The notes below the pieces were generated by a model, which did not search any database, was not told the DNA's origin, and was given only the letters and a program-made list of their open reading frames with translations. Made by a program: the position numbers and the translations under genes. From Neostapfia colusana (Eukaryota > Streptophyta > Magnoliopsida > Poales > Poaceae), in contig JASWHV010000016.1 in assembly GCA_030760725.1 (NCBI GenBank), positions 20,389,084 through 20,453,083 on the forward strand: a stretch of DNA of 64,000 nucleotides, written 5' to 3'. Below, in pieces: positions 9,880-20,549 of the stretch (positions are counted from its first letter, which is position 1; each line of letters opens with the position of its first letter).

Positions 9880-10270
9880 GGGGGAAAGGAGCTACCAGCT
9901 ACACCGGCCTGGGACTGGAAGGACCGGGACCTACCCCTCCAGCAGGGGCGGGACCCGGGGGCCCCACGTGTCCAGCGGGCCCGGAACTCTCTCCTCCCTT
10001 GAGGAGGGCTCCGGACTCGCCACGTGGTGGGCGGAAGCCGGACCTCCCCCTCGGTTGGAGGGCTCCGAAAGCCCTACGTGTCCAACATGGCCGGAGCTCC
10101 CGCCTCTTAGGAAGGAGCTCCGGACCCGCCACGTGGCAGGCAGATCTGGAGCTCCCCATAGGGCGAGATCCGGAGACCTCCCGGGGCCCCTAACATGGTT
10201 AGGACCCGGGGAGGGTGTTTGTGCAAGGCTCCGAGATTGGAAATGGCCTCTGAGTACCTAGCGGAGCTAA
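9880..10270 (+). repeat. Internal cluster of G-box-containing GC-rich units
   Basis: Three or four imperfect units resembling the U3 units of the LTRs, with CACGTG at 9965, 10021 and 10130 between inverted GC-rich arms. Both strands are open to translation only because of base composition. Clusters of this kind sit in the same place in the other copies. Confidence 0.6.
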
Positions 10271-10278
10271 GGACTCAG

Positions 10279-10946
10279 TCAGGCAAAGCCAAGAAGGAGA
10301 GGAAAAGCATCACAGACACAAATATCCATGAGAGTAAAATTAAGCAAGGCTCCATGAGCTGAACTACAGACTCGATAAGAAGAAAGAAACAAGCCCCAAG
10401 GGTCTCCCGACACGACCAGAATCCAGAAGTTGCAACAACGGCCGCGTCGCCAGGCTTCAGCCCTGGCGGAACTCTCTCGCTCTATGACCAGAGCGCAGGA
10501 ATCGCCTCCCTCATCACCGGCGCAAAAACCAGTGACACCACGGGAGCTCCTGAGGCCCCCTCTGCAGTATTCAGCGGTCTTCTTGGAGACTCTACCGCCT
10601 GGGATTCTCCACGGTGCATCGGCGGTTTCCTTCTCCTGAAGTTCCCTCATCAACTGCGCAAAAGCCGGTGTCGTCAAGGGTGCCCCTGGAGCCCCCAACC
10701 CTCTTCACCTGCGCAAAAGCTGGAGTCGTCAAGGGTGCTCCTGAGGCCCTCTCCGCGGCATTCAGCGGTGTTCTTGGAGACCCTGCCGCCTGGGATTCTC
10801 TTCGATGCTTCAGCGGTTCCTTTGAAGACTCCACCACCCCCAGGGGCAGGGCAGGCAGGCTCCCTGAGTCCCAGGCTTGGTGCAGACGCAACCGCTGGAG
10901 GGAGCTGAGAGCAATTCTTCCCCCAGTAAGGCAAGTTGAGAGCCAT
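10279..10946 (-). pseudogene. Short form of the antisense aORF, broken
   Basis: Starts MALNLPYWGK on the minus strand at 10946 (MASN or MACN in sister copies). The N-terminus then aligns by eye with the Pro/Ala-rich start of the longer aORFs (PPAVASAPSLG). The middle consists of repeated blocks of the type RIPGGRVSKKTAE...GAPLTTPAFA in several frames. The C-terminus IERESSARAEA recalls the ARAEVEDVAALVAARF end of the long form. Domain and coiled coil are gone and the frame changes near 10680. Probably non-functional. Confidence 0.55.
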
Positions 10947-10995
10947 GGAGGAAGACAAGACTGCAGGACCTGAGGGAAGCGCAGGGGCAGGAAGC

Positions 10996-11003
10996 CTTAT
11001 AAG
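10996..11003 (-). promoter_or_regulatory. TATA-like box of the antisense ORF
   Basis: CCTTATAAG lies about 52 bp upstream of the aORF start on the minus strand. The same motif at the same distance precedes the starts at 20256, 46345 and 55663, which suggests a separate antisense promoter. Confidence 0.45.
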
Positions 11004-11403
11004 AGGAATGTACCCACATGGAGGTTCCATTTAGCAGCTTCCCGGTGCAATTCCAAGCGATTCGGAACTCTTCGAATATCCCGCACTGGCAACCGCTTCG
11101 GTTCCTAGACCGAATGCCGATGACGGGTGGGCCCAAGCCACCTAACTGAAGCGGTGGGGACAAGGAGTCAGTCTCCTAAGAAGATGAGCCGGAAAGGCAC
11201 TTCGGCGGTTCCCGAAGAAAGCGCCGCAACGTGCAGAAGTGGCAGTCTTGGGAACCGCCACAGTAAAAGCAACCATTAAGTGAGCGCACGCTCCCACGAT
11301 CCCGTGGCTGTTCGTGCTCCGGCGGCGGTCAACTCGAGACTTAGAGAAAGTGCGCGGACCAGAAGAGATGGAGGTCCCACCTCGGGCTCGCTATCTCCCC
11401 CGA
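11004..11403. other. aORF upstream and pre-LTR segment
   Basis: Non-coding. Similar to 1700-2130 and 55740-56139, but the last 20 bases before the LTR (GATGGGCCCGGGGGCCAC) are deleted here, so L2 directly follows CTCCCCCGA. Confidence 0.55.
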
Positions 11404-12530
11404 TGTCGGTACCCGCGATATGGGGTACCCCCGCGCACAGGGGAAAATGCATAAGGATCTCGCCTTTCTCCGCAGGGAGAGCTCCGAAGGCGCCACGCGT
11501 CCAGCGGGGCCGGACCTCCCTCTCCTCAGAGGAGAGCTCCGGGCCCACCACGTGGCATACAGAAGCCGGACCTCCCCCTCCACGGGAGAGAGGTCCGAAG
11601 GTGCCGCGTGTCCGGAGAGGCCGGACCTCCCTCTCCTCAGAGAGGAGCTCCGGGCTCGCCGAGTGGCCAACAGAAGCCGAACCTCCCCCTCCGCGGGGAG
11701 TGGTCCGAAGGCTCCACGTGTCCTGCGGGGCCGGACCCCCCTCTCTTCTGAGGAGGGCTCCGGGCCCGCCACGTGGCCAGCAGAACAGCGCTGCCTGCCC
11801 CCGAGCGATAGGCAGCGGGCGTAAAAACGCCCCATACCTTGCCCGTACAAGGTATTCAAGGCCCGCGCCTTCCCAAGACACGGAGACGCGGAGCACGCCT
11901 CTGTCAGGTGCCGTTGCGCCCAGTCGCATCACAGACTGGCGTGCAGTGTCAGAGGCTGCCAGCCAATAAACGCAGAGACAAGACATCCCATGCCGCCCCT
12001 GCCGACATCATCCACTACGACTAGCATGCGGCATGGGCAGAGCTACAAGACGAAGACTCAGAAGCCTTCGGCAGAGACAACTACCGGCATAACTGCAGAT
12101 ACGGTAGATATCAGTCAATCTCCCCGGGACCACCTGTCGGGTCCCGGCCCCCCTTTGTAAGCCACCCGAGTCTTGGACTATAAAAGGCTCGGGTAGGCAA
12201 CGTTAGCAGGGGCCGGACGCTAGCCATCAGCACACCTGGGTTCGCATTTTGCAACTCATACGCTAGACATACACTCTCAAGCTGTAACTCACCCCTAAGC
12301 TCAGGCCCCCCGGCCCTGAGCAGCAAGCAATACAGCGAGCTCCATAGCTCGCCATGGACGTAGGGTTTTACGCTCCGGCGGCCTGAACCACGTAAAACTC
12401 TCCGTGTCAAGCTCTCACTAACTCGTCCATCTTCGCAAGCTCTCCGCTAGGAACTAGCCCCTCCGAAAAAAGAACCTCCGCGGGCTGCCCAGTGCAGGCC
12501 CGGGGGAAGTGTCGACCGAACACTTCGACA
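11404..12530 (+). repeat. LTR L2 (1127 bp), second LTR subtype
   Basis: Begins TGTCGGTACCCGCG and ends CGAACACTTCGACA. Its U3 units differ from L1 (GTGCCGCGTGTCCGG, CTCAGAGAGGAGCTCC), and after the TATA box at 12179 it has about 40 extra bases (near 12203-12241). It is preceded by internal 3' sequence and followed by a PBS at 12533, so again it is shared by two internal regions. Confidence 0.9.
12179..12185 (+). promoter_or_regulatory. TATA box of L2
   Basis: TATAAAA in the same context as in L1. Confidence 0.7.
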
Positions 12531-12532
12531 TT

Positions 12533-12550
12533 TGGCGCGCCAGGTAGGGG
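12533..12550 (+). other. Primer binding site after L2
   Basis: TGGCGCGCCAGGTAGGGG, the common form of the family, two bases after the LTR end. Confidence 0.75.
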
Positions 12551-12587
12551 GCTTTTCTCCTAGCGCGACGAGTTTCCGCCGACGAAG

Positions 12588-14735
12588 ATGACCAAGCTTC
12601 CTTCAGCGGCAAACTCTCCCCCCCTGCGCCCGCGGCAAACCGTGACCAGGGGAGAGTACATGATGACACACTCAGGACGGAGTGTGTCAGGGCAAGCTGG
12701 GAGCCAGCAACCGGCTCTGGAAGCGCCGACCCCGGCAATGCAGGCTCTATCCAGCGTCAGGCCTTCAGTAGCGCCGGGCGTACCCGGTGGGGGTGCGCTA
12801 GCCGCAGCAAGGGCGCTACTGCACAATCCGCCTGCTGGGGACGCGCCTCAGGCAGCGACCCAGCAGTAGATTTGCGAGGTAGACCGTCTTGTCGTCGCCG
12901 CCGCAAACCATTGACTTCGGCGGGGACGACGCTCCGACCAACCTGCTGTGTCGCTGACGCGCACGCCAACGGTTGACGGGCAGACGGCGGGTTCCAGCTC
13001 CACCAAGCTTCCGTCAACGGACCTGAGGACAGAGCTGGAACGGTGCCACTTGGGCCAAAATGCCCGAGTGTTCCTCGAGCGACGTCGAGAAAGGCGTCGC
13101 ACTCAAGAGGCTGGCGACAACATGACGTCGGCCTCGACCCAGCGTGGAGGGCAGACCTTCGCTACGTGAGCTCTGCCCCAGGCGTACGCCGCACAGAATA
13201 AGCCACAACCATGTGCTCTGCAAACAGCGTCCCCGGCCTATGGCGCAACCTTGCCCATACCGGGGTACACTGTGTCAGGCGCAACCAAGCGTTCGCGACA
13301 CCAGTACCTGCACTGGGAGCCAGCAACCGGCTCTGGCAGCGCCGACCCCGGCAATGCAGGCTCCAACCAGCGTCAGGTCTTCAGTAGCGCTGGGCGTACC
13401 CGGCGGGGGTGCGCCAGCCGCAGCAAGAGCGCTACTGCGCAATCTGCCTGCTGGGGACGCGCCTCAGGCAGCGACCCAGCAGTGGATTCGAGAGATAGAC
13501 CGTCTCGTCGTCGCCACCGCAAACCCTCGACTTCGGCGGGGACGACGCTCCGGCCAACCGGCCGTGCCGCTGACGCGCACGCCAATGGTTGGCGAGCAGA
13601 CGGCAGACTCCGGCTCCACCAGGCTCCCGTCGACGGACCTGGGGGCAGAGCCGGAGCGATGCCACTTGGGCCAAGATGCCCAAGTGTTCTTCGAGCGACG
13701 TCGAGAAAGGCGTCGCAACTAAGAGGCTGGCGACAGTATGACGTCGGCCTCGACCCAGCCTGAAGGGCAGATCTTTGCCACGCGAGCTCTGCCCCAGGCG
13801 TACGCCGTGCAGCATAAGCCACAACTTTGTGCTCTGCAAGCGGCGTCCCCGGCCTATGGCTCAACCTTGCCCATACCGGGGTACACTGTGTCAGGCGCAA
13901 CCAAGTGTTCGCGGCACCAATACCTGCACTGGGAGCCAGCAACCGGCTCTGGCAGCACCGACCCCGGCAATGCAGGCTCCGACCAGTGTCAGGTCTTCAG
14001 TAGCGCTGGACGTACCCGGCGGGGGTGCGCCAGCCGCAGCAAGAGCGCTACCGCACGATCCGCCTGTTGGGGACGCGCCTCAGCCAGCGACCCAGCAGTG
14101 GATTCGCGAGATAGACAGGGGCAGGATGTACGGCCCTGGAGCCCCACCTCCGCTTCACGAGGTGGCCGCGCAAGTTTCGTCCGCACCTGCCCGAGAAGTA
14201 TGACAGCAGCGTCAACCCGGCGGGGTTCCTCCAGATCCACTCCACCGCCGTACTTGCCGCAGGAGGGGATGAGGCCGTCATGGCCAATCTACTTCCCCGT
14301 CGCCTTGACTGGCCCGACCCGGTCTTGGCTCATGAACCTCCCTCGGGGTTCCATAACTTCCTGGGGAGAGCTCTGCCGTCGGTTCATCGCCAACTTCGGC
14401 AGCTCCTACACCCGTCCTGGCACAGAGCTTGACCTCCAAGCCATCAACCAACAACCAGGGGAGTCGCTGCGCTCCTTCATCCAGCGGTTCTCCCAGGTAC
14501 GCAACACCATTCCGCATATTCAAAGTGCTTGTGGTGGCGGCACTTCGATAGTGTCCAGGACAAGAAGATGCTTGTGAGGCTTGCAACCAGAGAGGTCTGC
14601 GATGCCTCCGAGCTCTTCAGCCTGGCGGACAAATGCGCCAGAGCTGCCGGAGGGCGGAGCTGGCACTCACTGCCAGCTTCCGAAGCCGGAAGACAGCCCA
14701 AAGATGGCGGAGTTCAAGCTGAGCTCCCGACCACG
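12588..14735 (+). pseudogene. gag: gag pseudogene with internal triplication
   Basis: Starts at the usual MTKLPSAAN, but a TAG at about 12867 stops it. The N-terminal variable region is then repeated (see the repeat entry). From about 14120 the gag core follows (YFPVALTGPTRSWL to CARAAGGRSW), with a frame change near 14530 where IQSACGGG replaces IQNASVVVAF. The zinc knuckle and protease are absent: near 14735 the sequence jumps to AKSQALADFVAEW, the end of RNase H. About 2.9 kb is missing relative to the intact copy. Confidence 0.8.
12699..14118 (+). repeat. 616-bp tandem duplication within gag, 2.3 copies
   Basis: The motif GGGAGCCAGCAACCGGCTC recurs at 12699, 13315 and 13931, exactly 616 bp apart. 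Two full units are followed by a partial third that ends near 14118, where the sequence jumps to the gag core. The units differ by point changes, so they are old rather than a recent artefact. Confidence 0.85.
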
Positions 14736-15306
14736 TCAGACAGCCAAGAGCCAAGCACTGGCTGACTTCGTGGCTGAGTGGACCCAGGGGGCCGCGAAGA
14801 CGGTGAACCAAAGTACCGAGCTCCGGTCTTCACCGGGCCTCACTGGACGCTCTTCTTCGTTGGCTCCTCGCGAAAGCAGGGGGCCAGTGCCGGCGTACTG
14901 CTTCTCATGCCATCGGGGGAGCAGTTTGGGTACATGGTGCATCTCAATTCCAAGGCAACCAACAACTTGGCAGAGTATGAAGCATTCATCTTTGGACTAA
15001 AAGACAGTCCTGTCTTTGGGCGCTCCCCAGCTGGTGGCACAGGGTGACTCCCAGCTAGTTATCAAGCAAGTTAAGGGTGAACGCTCCTACAAAGACCCAC
15101 AGCTAGCTGCTTATCTGCTTCACGTGCGGATGTTGGAGAAAGAATTCCTCGCCTTGGACCTGCGCCATGTACCGCGCGCTGGCACGGCCGCAGCGGACAA
15201 CCTCTCAACGAAGACCTCCATCGGAGCCCCCGCGCACGAAGGAGTCTTCGAGAGGTCGTTGCTGCGGTCCACAGCCCGGCCCGCCGAGCCGGGCGAAGGG
15301 GGCTGA
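14736..15306 (+). pseudogene. RNase H tail and aRNH remnant
   Basis: After the gag junction comes the last stretch of the classical RNase H, then the aRNH domain in two frames (14778-15047 and 15016-15306). The first catalytic Asp is lost (FFVGSS instead of FFDGSS), while AEYEA, QGDSQLV and ADNLS remain. A frameshift near 15000 and a stop after GEGG make it inactive. Confidence 0.75.
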
Positions 15307-15990
15307 ACCAGTGCCATGAAGCTAGGCAGTCCCGGCGGCCCTGGATGCCGCCAAAGGATCGTAAGAGTCACTGGGGACTCCGTGCAACCCAGCGCTCGAG
15401 ATCCAGAAGCTCAAGTAGCCCCGATGCATGGACCACGGAGGTCCGGGACTCCTTGAAGGACATCCTTCCTGATGAACGTGCATCCGCTGAACGGGTGGTG
15501 CGGTGGCTAAGTGCTACGTGCTGGTATCTTTACTGGCGTGGCGCCACGACATCCTATTGCGGTGCATAACCAAGGAGGAAGGCTGCGACTAGCTCGCAGT
15601 AGTCCAAGGAGGCGAGTGCTGGGAACGCTCATCGTCCCGCACGTTGGTCAGATAAGCCACCCGGCATAGCTCCTACTGACCGAGAGCCACCTGGACGCCG
15701 TCAAACTGGTTAGGGATGCAATGCGTGCCAAGTCCACGCCAAGCAGACCCACACAACCGGTGCAGACGCGCACCCAGAGCCGTCAGGGGATACCGGCTCC
15801 TCCAAGTTGAGGGCCAGCCGGACTTCCCAGGGCCGGGTCACGGGAACTACCCTTCCACATGGTATGCAGGGCCGAAGCCATGCTTCCCCCTGATATAGCC
15901 ATGGAGGGTCCCCCCGTGTCCGGCGTACGACGAAGCCACGCATGACCCGCTCTGCGTGAAGACAGGCGCTCCGACGCCACCCCAGTAAGT
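15307..15990 (+). pseudogene. Integrase remnants
   Basis: Short pieces align with the integrase N-terminal region (PDAWTTEVRDSLKD, DERASAERVVRW) and with the part after the core (VYGAEAMLPPDIAM-like reading and YDEATHD-like reading near 15900-15950). The catalytic core is deleted and the frame changes repeatedly. Confidence 0.6.
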
Positions 15991-16459
15991 TCACCATGCT
16001 TACTTAGGTGTTTATTTATTACGCATTAATTTATATGAACACCTCCCCACGCTCTAGACAGTGTGCGTCCATTGTACACTCGGTTCCTCTTTCCTGCTCT
16101 CATGCATAGTCGATATTTGCCGTCCTGCCGAAGGCGGTAGTGCTTGGGGTACCTGCCAGAGGCCCGGTGGCCTATTGGATCTCCCCCTGTGAGGGAACTG
16201 CACCGCCAGTTGGTCTCCTCCGAGAAAAGACCTACGCTAGAACGGGGGGTCAGGAGCCTTGCTTTGCCCGGTCTTGCACCCAAAGCATGCGCACTCTGCC
16301 TCCCGGCGCTACGGTCTGAGTACCAGGGGGCCGGGTGGTTACACCTTGACTGGGGCTGGGGCCAGACCTCCGGGACCAAGTGCACTGGATTACCCAAGCC
16401 CCGTATTCCGGCCTGGGTCAGTAAGCCAAATGAGACTAAGGGATAGGAAAGGGGGGACC
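15991..16459 (+). other. Post-pol 3' region of the L2-L3 element
   Basis: Non-coding. It has an AT-rich patch near 16000-16040, related to the post-pol patches of other copies but diverged, then moderately GC-rich DNA. I see no gene. Confidence 0.5.
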
Positions 16460-17220
16460 ACTGAGCAGTTCCGGACCTCCGCCCCCACAGCTGGGCCGAG
16501 CTCCGAGGCCAGCCCTCGCCCTCCTTTCAGAGGCGAGCGCTGATGCCGGACCTCACGCCCTTCGCTGGCCTGAGCTCCGATGACTTCCGGACTCCGCCTC
16601 CACAGCCAGGCCGAGCTCCGAGGCCAGCTCTCGCCCTTCTTTCAGAGGCGAGCGCTGATGCCGGACCTTACGCCCTTCGCTGGCCTGAGCTCTGATGACT
16701 TCCGGACTCCGCCTCCACAGCCAGGCCGAGCTCCGAGGCCAACCCTCGCCCTCCTTTCAGAGGCGAGCGCTGATGCCGGACCTCACGCCCTTCGCTGGCC
16801 TGAGCTCCGATGACTTCCGGACTCCGCCCCCATAGCTGGGCCGAGCTCCGAGGCCAGCTCTCGCCCTTCTTTCGGAGGCGAGCGCTTATGCCGGACCTCA
16901 CGCCCTTCGCTGGCCTGAGCTCCGATGACTTCCGGACTCCGCCTCCACAGCCAGGCCGAGCTCCGAGGCCAACCCTCGCCCTCCTTTCAGTGGCGAGCAC
17001 TGATGCCGGATCTCACGCCCTTCGCTGGCCTGAGTTCCGATGACTTCCGGACCTCCGCCCCTACAGCTGGGCCGAGCTCCGATGCCAGCCCTTGCCCTCC
17101 TTTCAGAGGCGAGCCCTGATGCCGGACCTCACGCCCTTCGTGGACCTGAGCTCCGATGACTTCCGAACCTCCGACCCCACAGCCGGGCCGAGCTCCGATG
17201 CCAGGATTCACCCTCTCCTA
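16460..17220 (+). repeat. 115-bp tandem repeat array, about 6.5 copies
   Basis: The anchor GAGCTCCGATGACTTCCGG (with point changes) occurs at 16572, 16687, 16802, 16917, 17032 and 17148, giving a 115-bp period. Units are GC-rich and contain inverted GAGCTC motifs. The array sits just before L3, in the place of the aORF. About 1.7 inverted copies with the same period lie at 57935-58135 beside another LTR fragment. The long open frames through it (the period leaves remainder 1 when divided by 3) are composition artefacts. Confidence 0.88.
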
Positions 17221-17349
17221 AGAGGCTGAACTCCGAAGCCGTCAAGACCCTGCCAGCACAGGGAGTACTCAAGACAAGAAAGTGCGCGGGTAGGAGAAGG
17301 CCTCACCTCGGGCTCGTTACCTACCCCGAGGAGAGCCCGGGGGCCACTG
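17221..17349. other. Pre-LTR segment of L3
   Basis: A short link containing CTTGACGG/CCGTCAAG-type sequence and ending in GCCCGGGGGCCAC, as before other 3' LTRs. Its reverse copy is at 57799-57934. Confidence 0.5.
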
Positions 17350-18315
17350 TCGTTACCCGCGATATGGGGTACCCCCGCGCACAGGGGAAAATGCATAAGG
17401 ATCTCGCCCTTCTCCGCAGGGAGAGCTCCGAAGGCGCCACGCGTCCAGCGGGGCCGGACCTCCCTCTCCTCAGAGGAGAGCTCCGGGCCCACCACGTGGC
17501 ATACAGAAGCCGGACCTCCCCCTCCACGGGAGAGAGGTCCGAAGGTGCCGCGTGTCCGGAGAGGCCGGACCTCCCTCTCCTCAGAGAGGAGCTCCGGGCT
17601 CGCCGAGTGGCCAACAGAAGCCGAACCTTGCCCGTAAATACACCCCATACCTTGCCCGTACAAGGTATTCAAGGCCCGCGTCTTCCCAAGATGCGGAAAC
17701 GCGGAGCACGCGTCTGTCAGGTGCCGTTGCGCCCAGTCGCATCACAGACTGGCGTGCGGTGTCAGAACCTGTCAGGCAATAAACACCACGACAAGACAAC
17801 CCATGCCGCCTGCGCCGTCATCAACCGCTACGACTGGCATGCGGCATGGGCAGGGCGGCAAGATGAAGACTCAGAAGCCTTCGGCCAGAGACAACTACCG
17901 GCATAACTGCAGATACGGTAGATAATAGACAATCTTCCCGGGACCACCTGTCGGGTCCCGGCTCCCCTTGTAAGCCGCCCGAGTCTTGGACTATAAAAGG
18001 CTCGGGTAGGCGTCGATAGCAAGGGTTCGTATTTTGCAACTCATACGCTAGCCAAACACTCTCAAGCTGTAACTCACCCCCAAGCTCAGGCCTCCGGTCC
18101 TGAGCAGCAAGCAATACAGCGAGCTCCATAGCTCGCCATGGACGTAGGGTTTTACGCTCCGGCGGCCTGAACCACGTAAAACTCGCCGTGTCAAGCTATT
18201 ACTAACTCGTTCCATCCGCGCAAGCTCTCCACTAGGAACTAGCGCCTCCGAAAAAAGAACCTCCGCGGGCTGCCCAGTGCAGGCCTGGGGGAAGTGTCGA
18301 CCGCACACTTCAACA
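17350..18315 (+). repeat. LTR L3 (966 bp), internally deleted and apparently chimeric
   Basis: The U3 start and first units match L2. A deletion near 17627 then joins it to a 3' half that matches L1 (GGAAACGCGGAGCACGCGTC, and the end CCGCACACTTC). It ends CAACA instead of CGACA. TATA box at 17992. The right flank is the last seven codons of another element's pol (LRKFYP-stop), so this is a 3' LTR at an insertion boundary. Confidence 0.82.
17992..17998 (+). promoter_or_regulatory. TATA box of L3
   Basis: TATAAAA in the family context. It would read into 18316 onward, where there is no intact gene. Confidence 0.6.
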
Positions 18316-18958
18316 ACCTCCGTAAGTTCTACCCTTAGAACAGTAGTAGGACAGTTTCTTCTTTCTAATAGATCCCATAGAGTCCAGGAACAGCGCACGG
18401 AGCAGCTAAGTCTCAGGGGATGGTCCAGGACTACGTTCAGCTTTGCCTGGTTCCGACTCCAAGCGCGTAGAGTCTTGCTTCCCTTTTTAATGGGATGGGT
18501 CGTGGCCTCCATGTTTAGCCTGTTTTCCTCCTATGGAAATTTATAGGGAAAGAACCTGTCCTACTTTGTTCTTCCCTTATGCTCATTCAAATTATGTATT
18601 AATTTTTATGACCGCACTTCCTGGGTATGTTCACCATACACCCAGTCCCCTTTTTCCCATTCTCACCTATAGTCGGCATTTGCTATCCCGCCTGGGGCGG
18701 TCGCGCTTGAGAGACCTACCGATGGCCAGGGGGCCCCGAGCCCCCGGCGCATCGCGCACCAAAATTCCCAAGCACCGTGCACCGGATCGGGATCGTAAGC
18801 CAAATAAGACTATGAGATCGGAAGGGGGGAGCCCCAAGGAGAATTACGTTTCCCTTGTTTGTGTGCCGGACCCTCCGGCCTTGGCTTCCCGCAGGAGTAT
18901 GGTAGGAGTACCCAAACATTTGGCCACGCCTACCAGAGGGCCGCTACGGACCGCGCAA
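18316..18958 (+). other. Pol end and post-pol 3' region of an interrupted element
   Basis: Starts with the last pol codons (stop near 18336), then the standard post-pol sequence: an AT-rich patch at 18590-18620 and the conserved AAGGAGAATTACG block at about 18835. The 5' part of this element is not in the window. The sequence is interrupted by L3. Confidence 0.65.
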
Positions 18959-19350
18959 AACCGAGAGATCCGGACCCCGCCCCCTCCACAGGGGCGGGCC
19001 CCGGAGGCCCCACGTGTACAGCGGGGCCGGAGCTCCCGCCTCCTCAGGAGGTGCTCCGGACCCGCCACGTGGCCGGCAGAAGCCGGACCTCCCCCTCTGG
19101 GGGGGGGGAGCTCCGAAGACCCCACGTGTCCAGCGGAGCCGGAGCTTCCGTCTCCTCAGGAGGGGCCCCAAACACGCCGCGTGGCCGGCAGAAGCCGGGC
19201 CTCCTTCCCAGGGGGGAGCTCAGAAGGATCCACATGTCCCACGGGGCCGGACCTCCCTCCCCTTAGAGGGGAGCTCCGGGCCCGCCGCGTGGCCGGCAGA
19301 TCCGTACCTCCTCGTCCTCATGGGGCGAGCTCCGGAGACCTCCGGGGCCC
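18959..19350 (+). repeat. Internal G-box unit cluster
   Basis: Units of about 60-110 bp resembling U3 units, with CACGTG at about 19012, 19065 and 19122 between GGAGCTCC-type inverted arms. Non-coding. Confidence 0.55.
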
Positions 19351-19429
19351 TTAATACAGTAAGGACCCGGGGGAGGTGTCTGTGCAGAGCTTCGAGATTG
19401 GTGAAGGCCTCTAAGTACCTTGCGGAGCT

Positions 19430-20256
19430 GAGGGCTCGGCCAGGCGAAACCAAGAAGAAGACAAGGGCATCACAGGCACAAAGAGTCATAAGAGTCTATG
19501 TATTCATGGCTCCATGAGCTGGACTACAGACTCGATAAAAAAGAAAGAAACAAGCCCTAGGGTTCCCGTGGCACGTCCAGAACCTTGCAGCTACAAGAAC
19601 GGCCACGTCCCCAACTTCAGCCCTGGCGGTGTTCTCCCGCTCCGTGACCCGAGCGCAGGGATCACCTCGGCCATCACCAAGCGAAGGGGCCGGTGTCATC
19701 AAGGATGCTTCTGAAGCCCCCTCCGCCGCTTCAGCAGTTTCCTTGGAGACTCTGCCGCCTGGAGTCCTCCTCGGCGTGTCAGCAGTTTCTTTGGAGACTC
19801 CACCGCCTGAGGAGAGAGGACGCAGCTTCCTTGAAGACTCCTCTGACCCGAGCGCAGGGATCATCTCGGCCATCACCAGCGCAAGGGCCGGTGTCATCAA
19901 GGATGCTTCTGAAGCCCCCTCCACCGCTTGAGCAGTTTCCTTGGAGACTCTGCCACCTGGAGTCCTCCTTGGTGCTTCAGCATCTTCCTTGGAGACTCCT
20001 CCGCCTGAAGCCTCCTCGACGTGTCAGCAGTTTCTTTGGAGACTCCACCGCTTGAGGAGAAAGGACGCAACGCCTGGGAACCCTCAGCCAGTCGTCGCTC
20101 AAGAAGAGTCCAGTCGGGATGATAAACCCAGGGCCTCTTGGAGGCGCCACCTCCAAAAGCAAGGTATGCAGGCTCCCTGGATCCCTGACTTGGTGCAGAC
20201 GCCGCCGCCGGAGGAAATCGAGAGCGATCCTCCTCCAAAGGCGGGTTAGAAGCCAT
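19430..20256 (-). pseudogene. Short form of the antisense aORF with internal repeats
   Basis: Starts MASNPPLEEDRSRFPPAAAS at 20256 on the minus strand and is open to 19897 (119 aa). The N-terminus aligns residue by residue with the middle-sized aORFs (PPAAAS...GGGASKRP against PPAAAS...GGDSKRP). After a frame change, repeated EGASEASLMTPA blocks follow, then RAEVGDVAVLVAARF, matching the C-terminal end of the long aORF. The globular domain and the coiled coil are gone. The underlying DNA is a tandem repeat of about 200 bp around 19660-20060. A TATA-like box lies at about 20309. Confidence 0.6.
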
Positions 20257-20549
20257 GGGAGAAGACAAGGTCGCAGAGACTCAAGGAAGGTGCAAGTGCT
20301 GGAAGCCTTATAAAGGGAACCTACCCACGTTGTGGCTTCCTTTCACACTTCCCAGGTATGATTCAAAGCGATTCGAAACTCTTCGAATACGCCGCAGCGG
20401 CCTCCGCATTGGCTCCAAGACCGAGCGCCGATGACAGGTGGACCCAAGCCGTCCAGCTGAAGCGGTGGGTCAAAGAGTCAGTCTCCCAAGAAGACGAGCC
20501 AGCATGACGCTTCGGCGGTTCCCGAAGAAAGCGCCGCGACATGCAGAAG
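20257..20549. other. aORF upstream segment, truncated
   Basis: Matches the pre-LTR segments of other copies up to the motif GCAGAAGTGGCAG, about 230 bp short of where the LTR should begin. It then breaks into inverted LTR sequence. Confidence 0.55.

Larger units (their letters stand above)
2131..12530 (+). mobile_element. Gag-pol Tat-type Ty3/gypsy retrotransposon, best preserved copy (L1 to L2)
   Basis: Order: LTR, PBS, gag-protease (open), amber codon, RT-RNaseH-aRNH-integrase (open), 3' region, antisense short aORF, LTR. All catalytic residues of protease, RT, aRNH and integrase are visible. L1 and L2 are not a matching pair: L2 has different U3 units and about 40 extra bases after its TATA box. 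They are therefore unlikely to come from one integration, and no target-site duplication can be defined. Coding-competent but probably recombinant (inference). Confidence 0.85.
11404..18315 (+). mobile_element. Deleted and rearranged Tat-type element (L2 to L3)
   Basis: LTR, PBS, gag with an internal triplication, a deletion from the gag C-terminus to RNase H, decayed aRNH and integrase remnants, a 115-bp tandem repeat array, then L3. No protease and no RT remain. It cannot code for movement. L3 is followed by the last codons of another element's pol, marking an insertion end. Confidence 0.8.

Noticed and set aside
16460..17220. 115-bp periodic repeats considered as a CRISPR array or as a repeat protein
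   Set aside because: Units are contiguous with no unique spacers, the context is a plant retrotransposon, and 115 is not a multiple of 3, so each unit changes frame.
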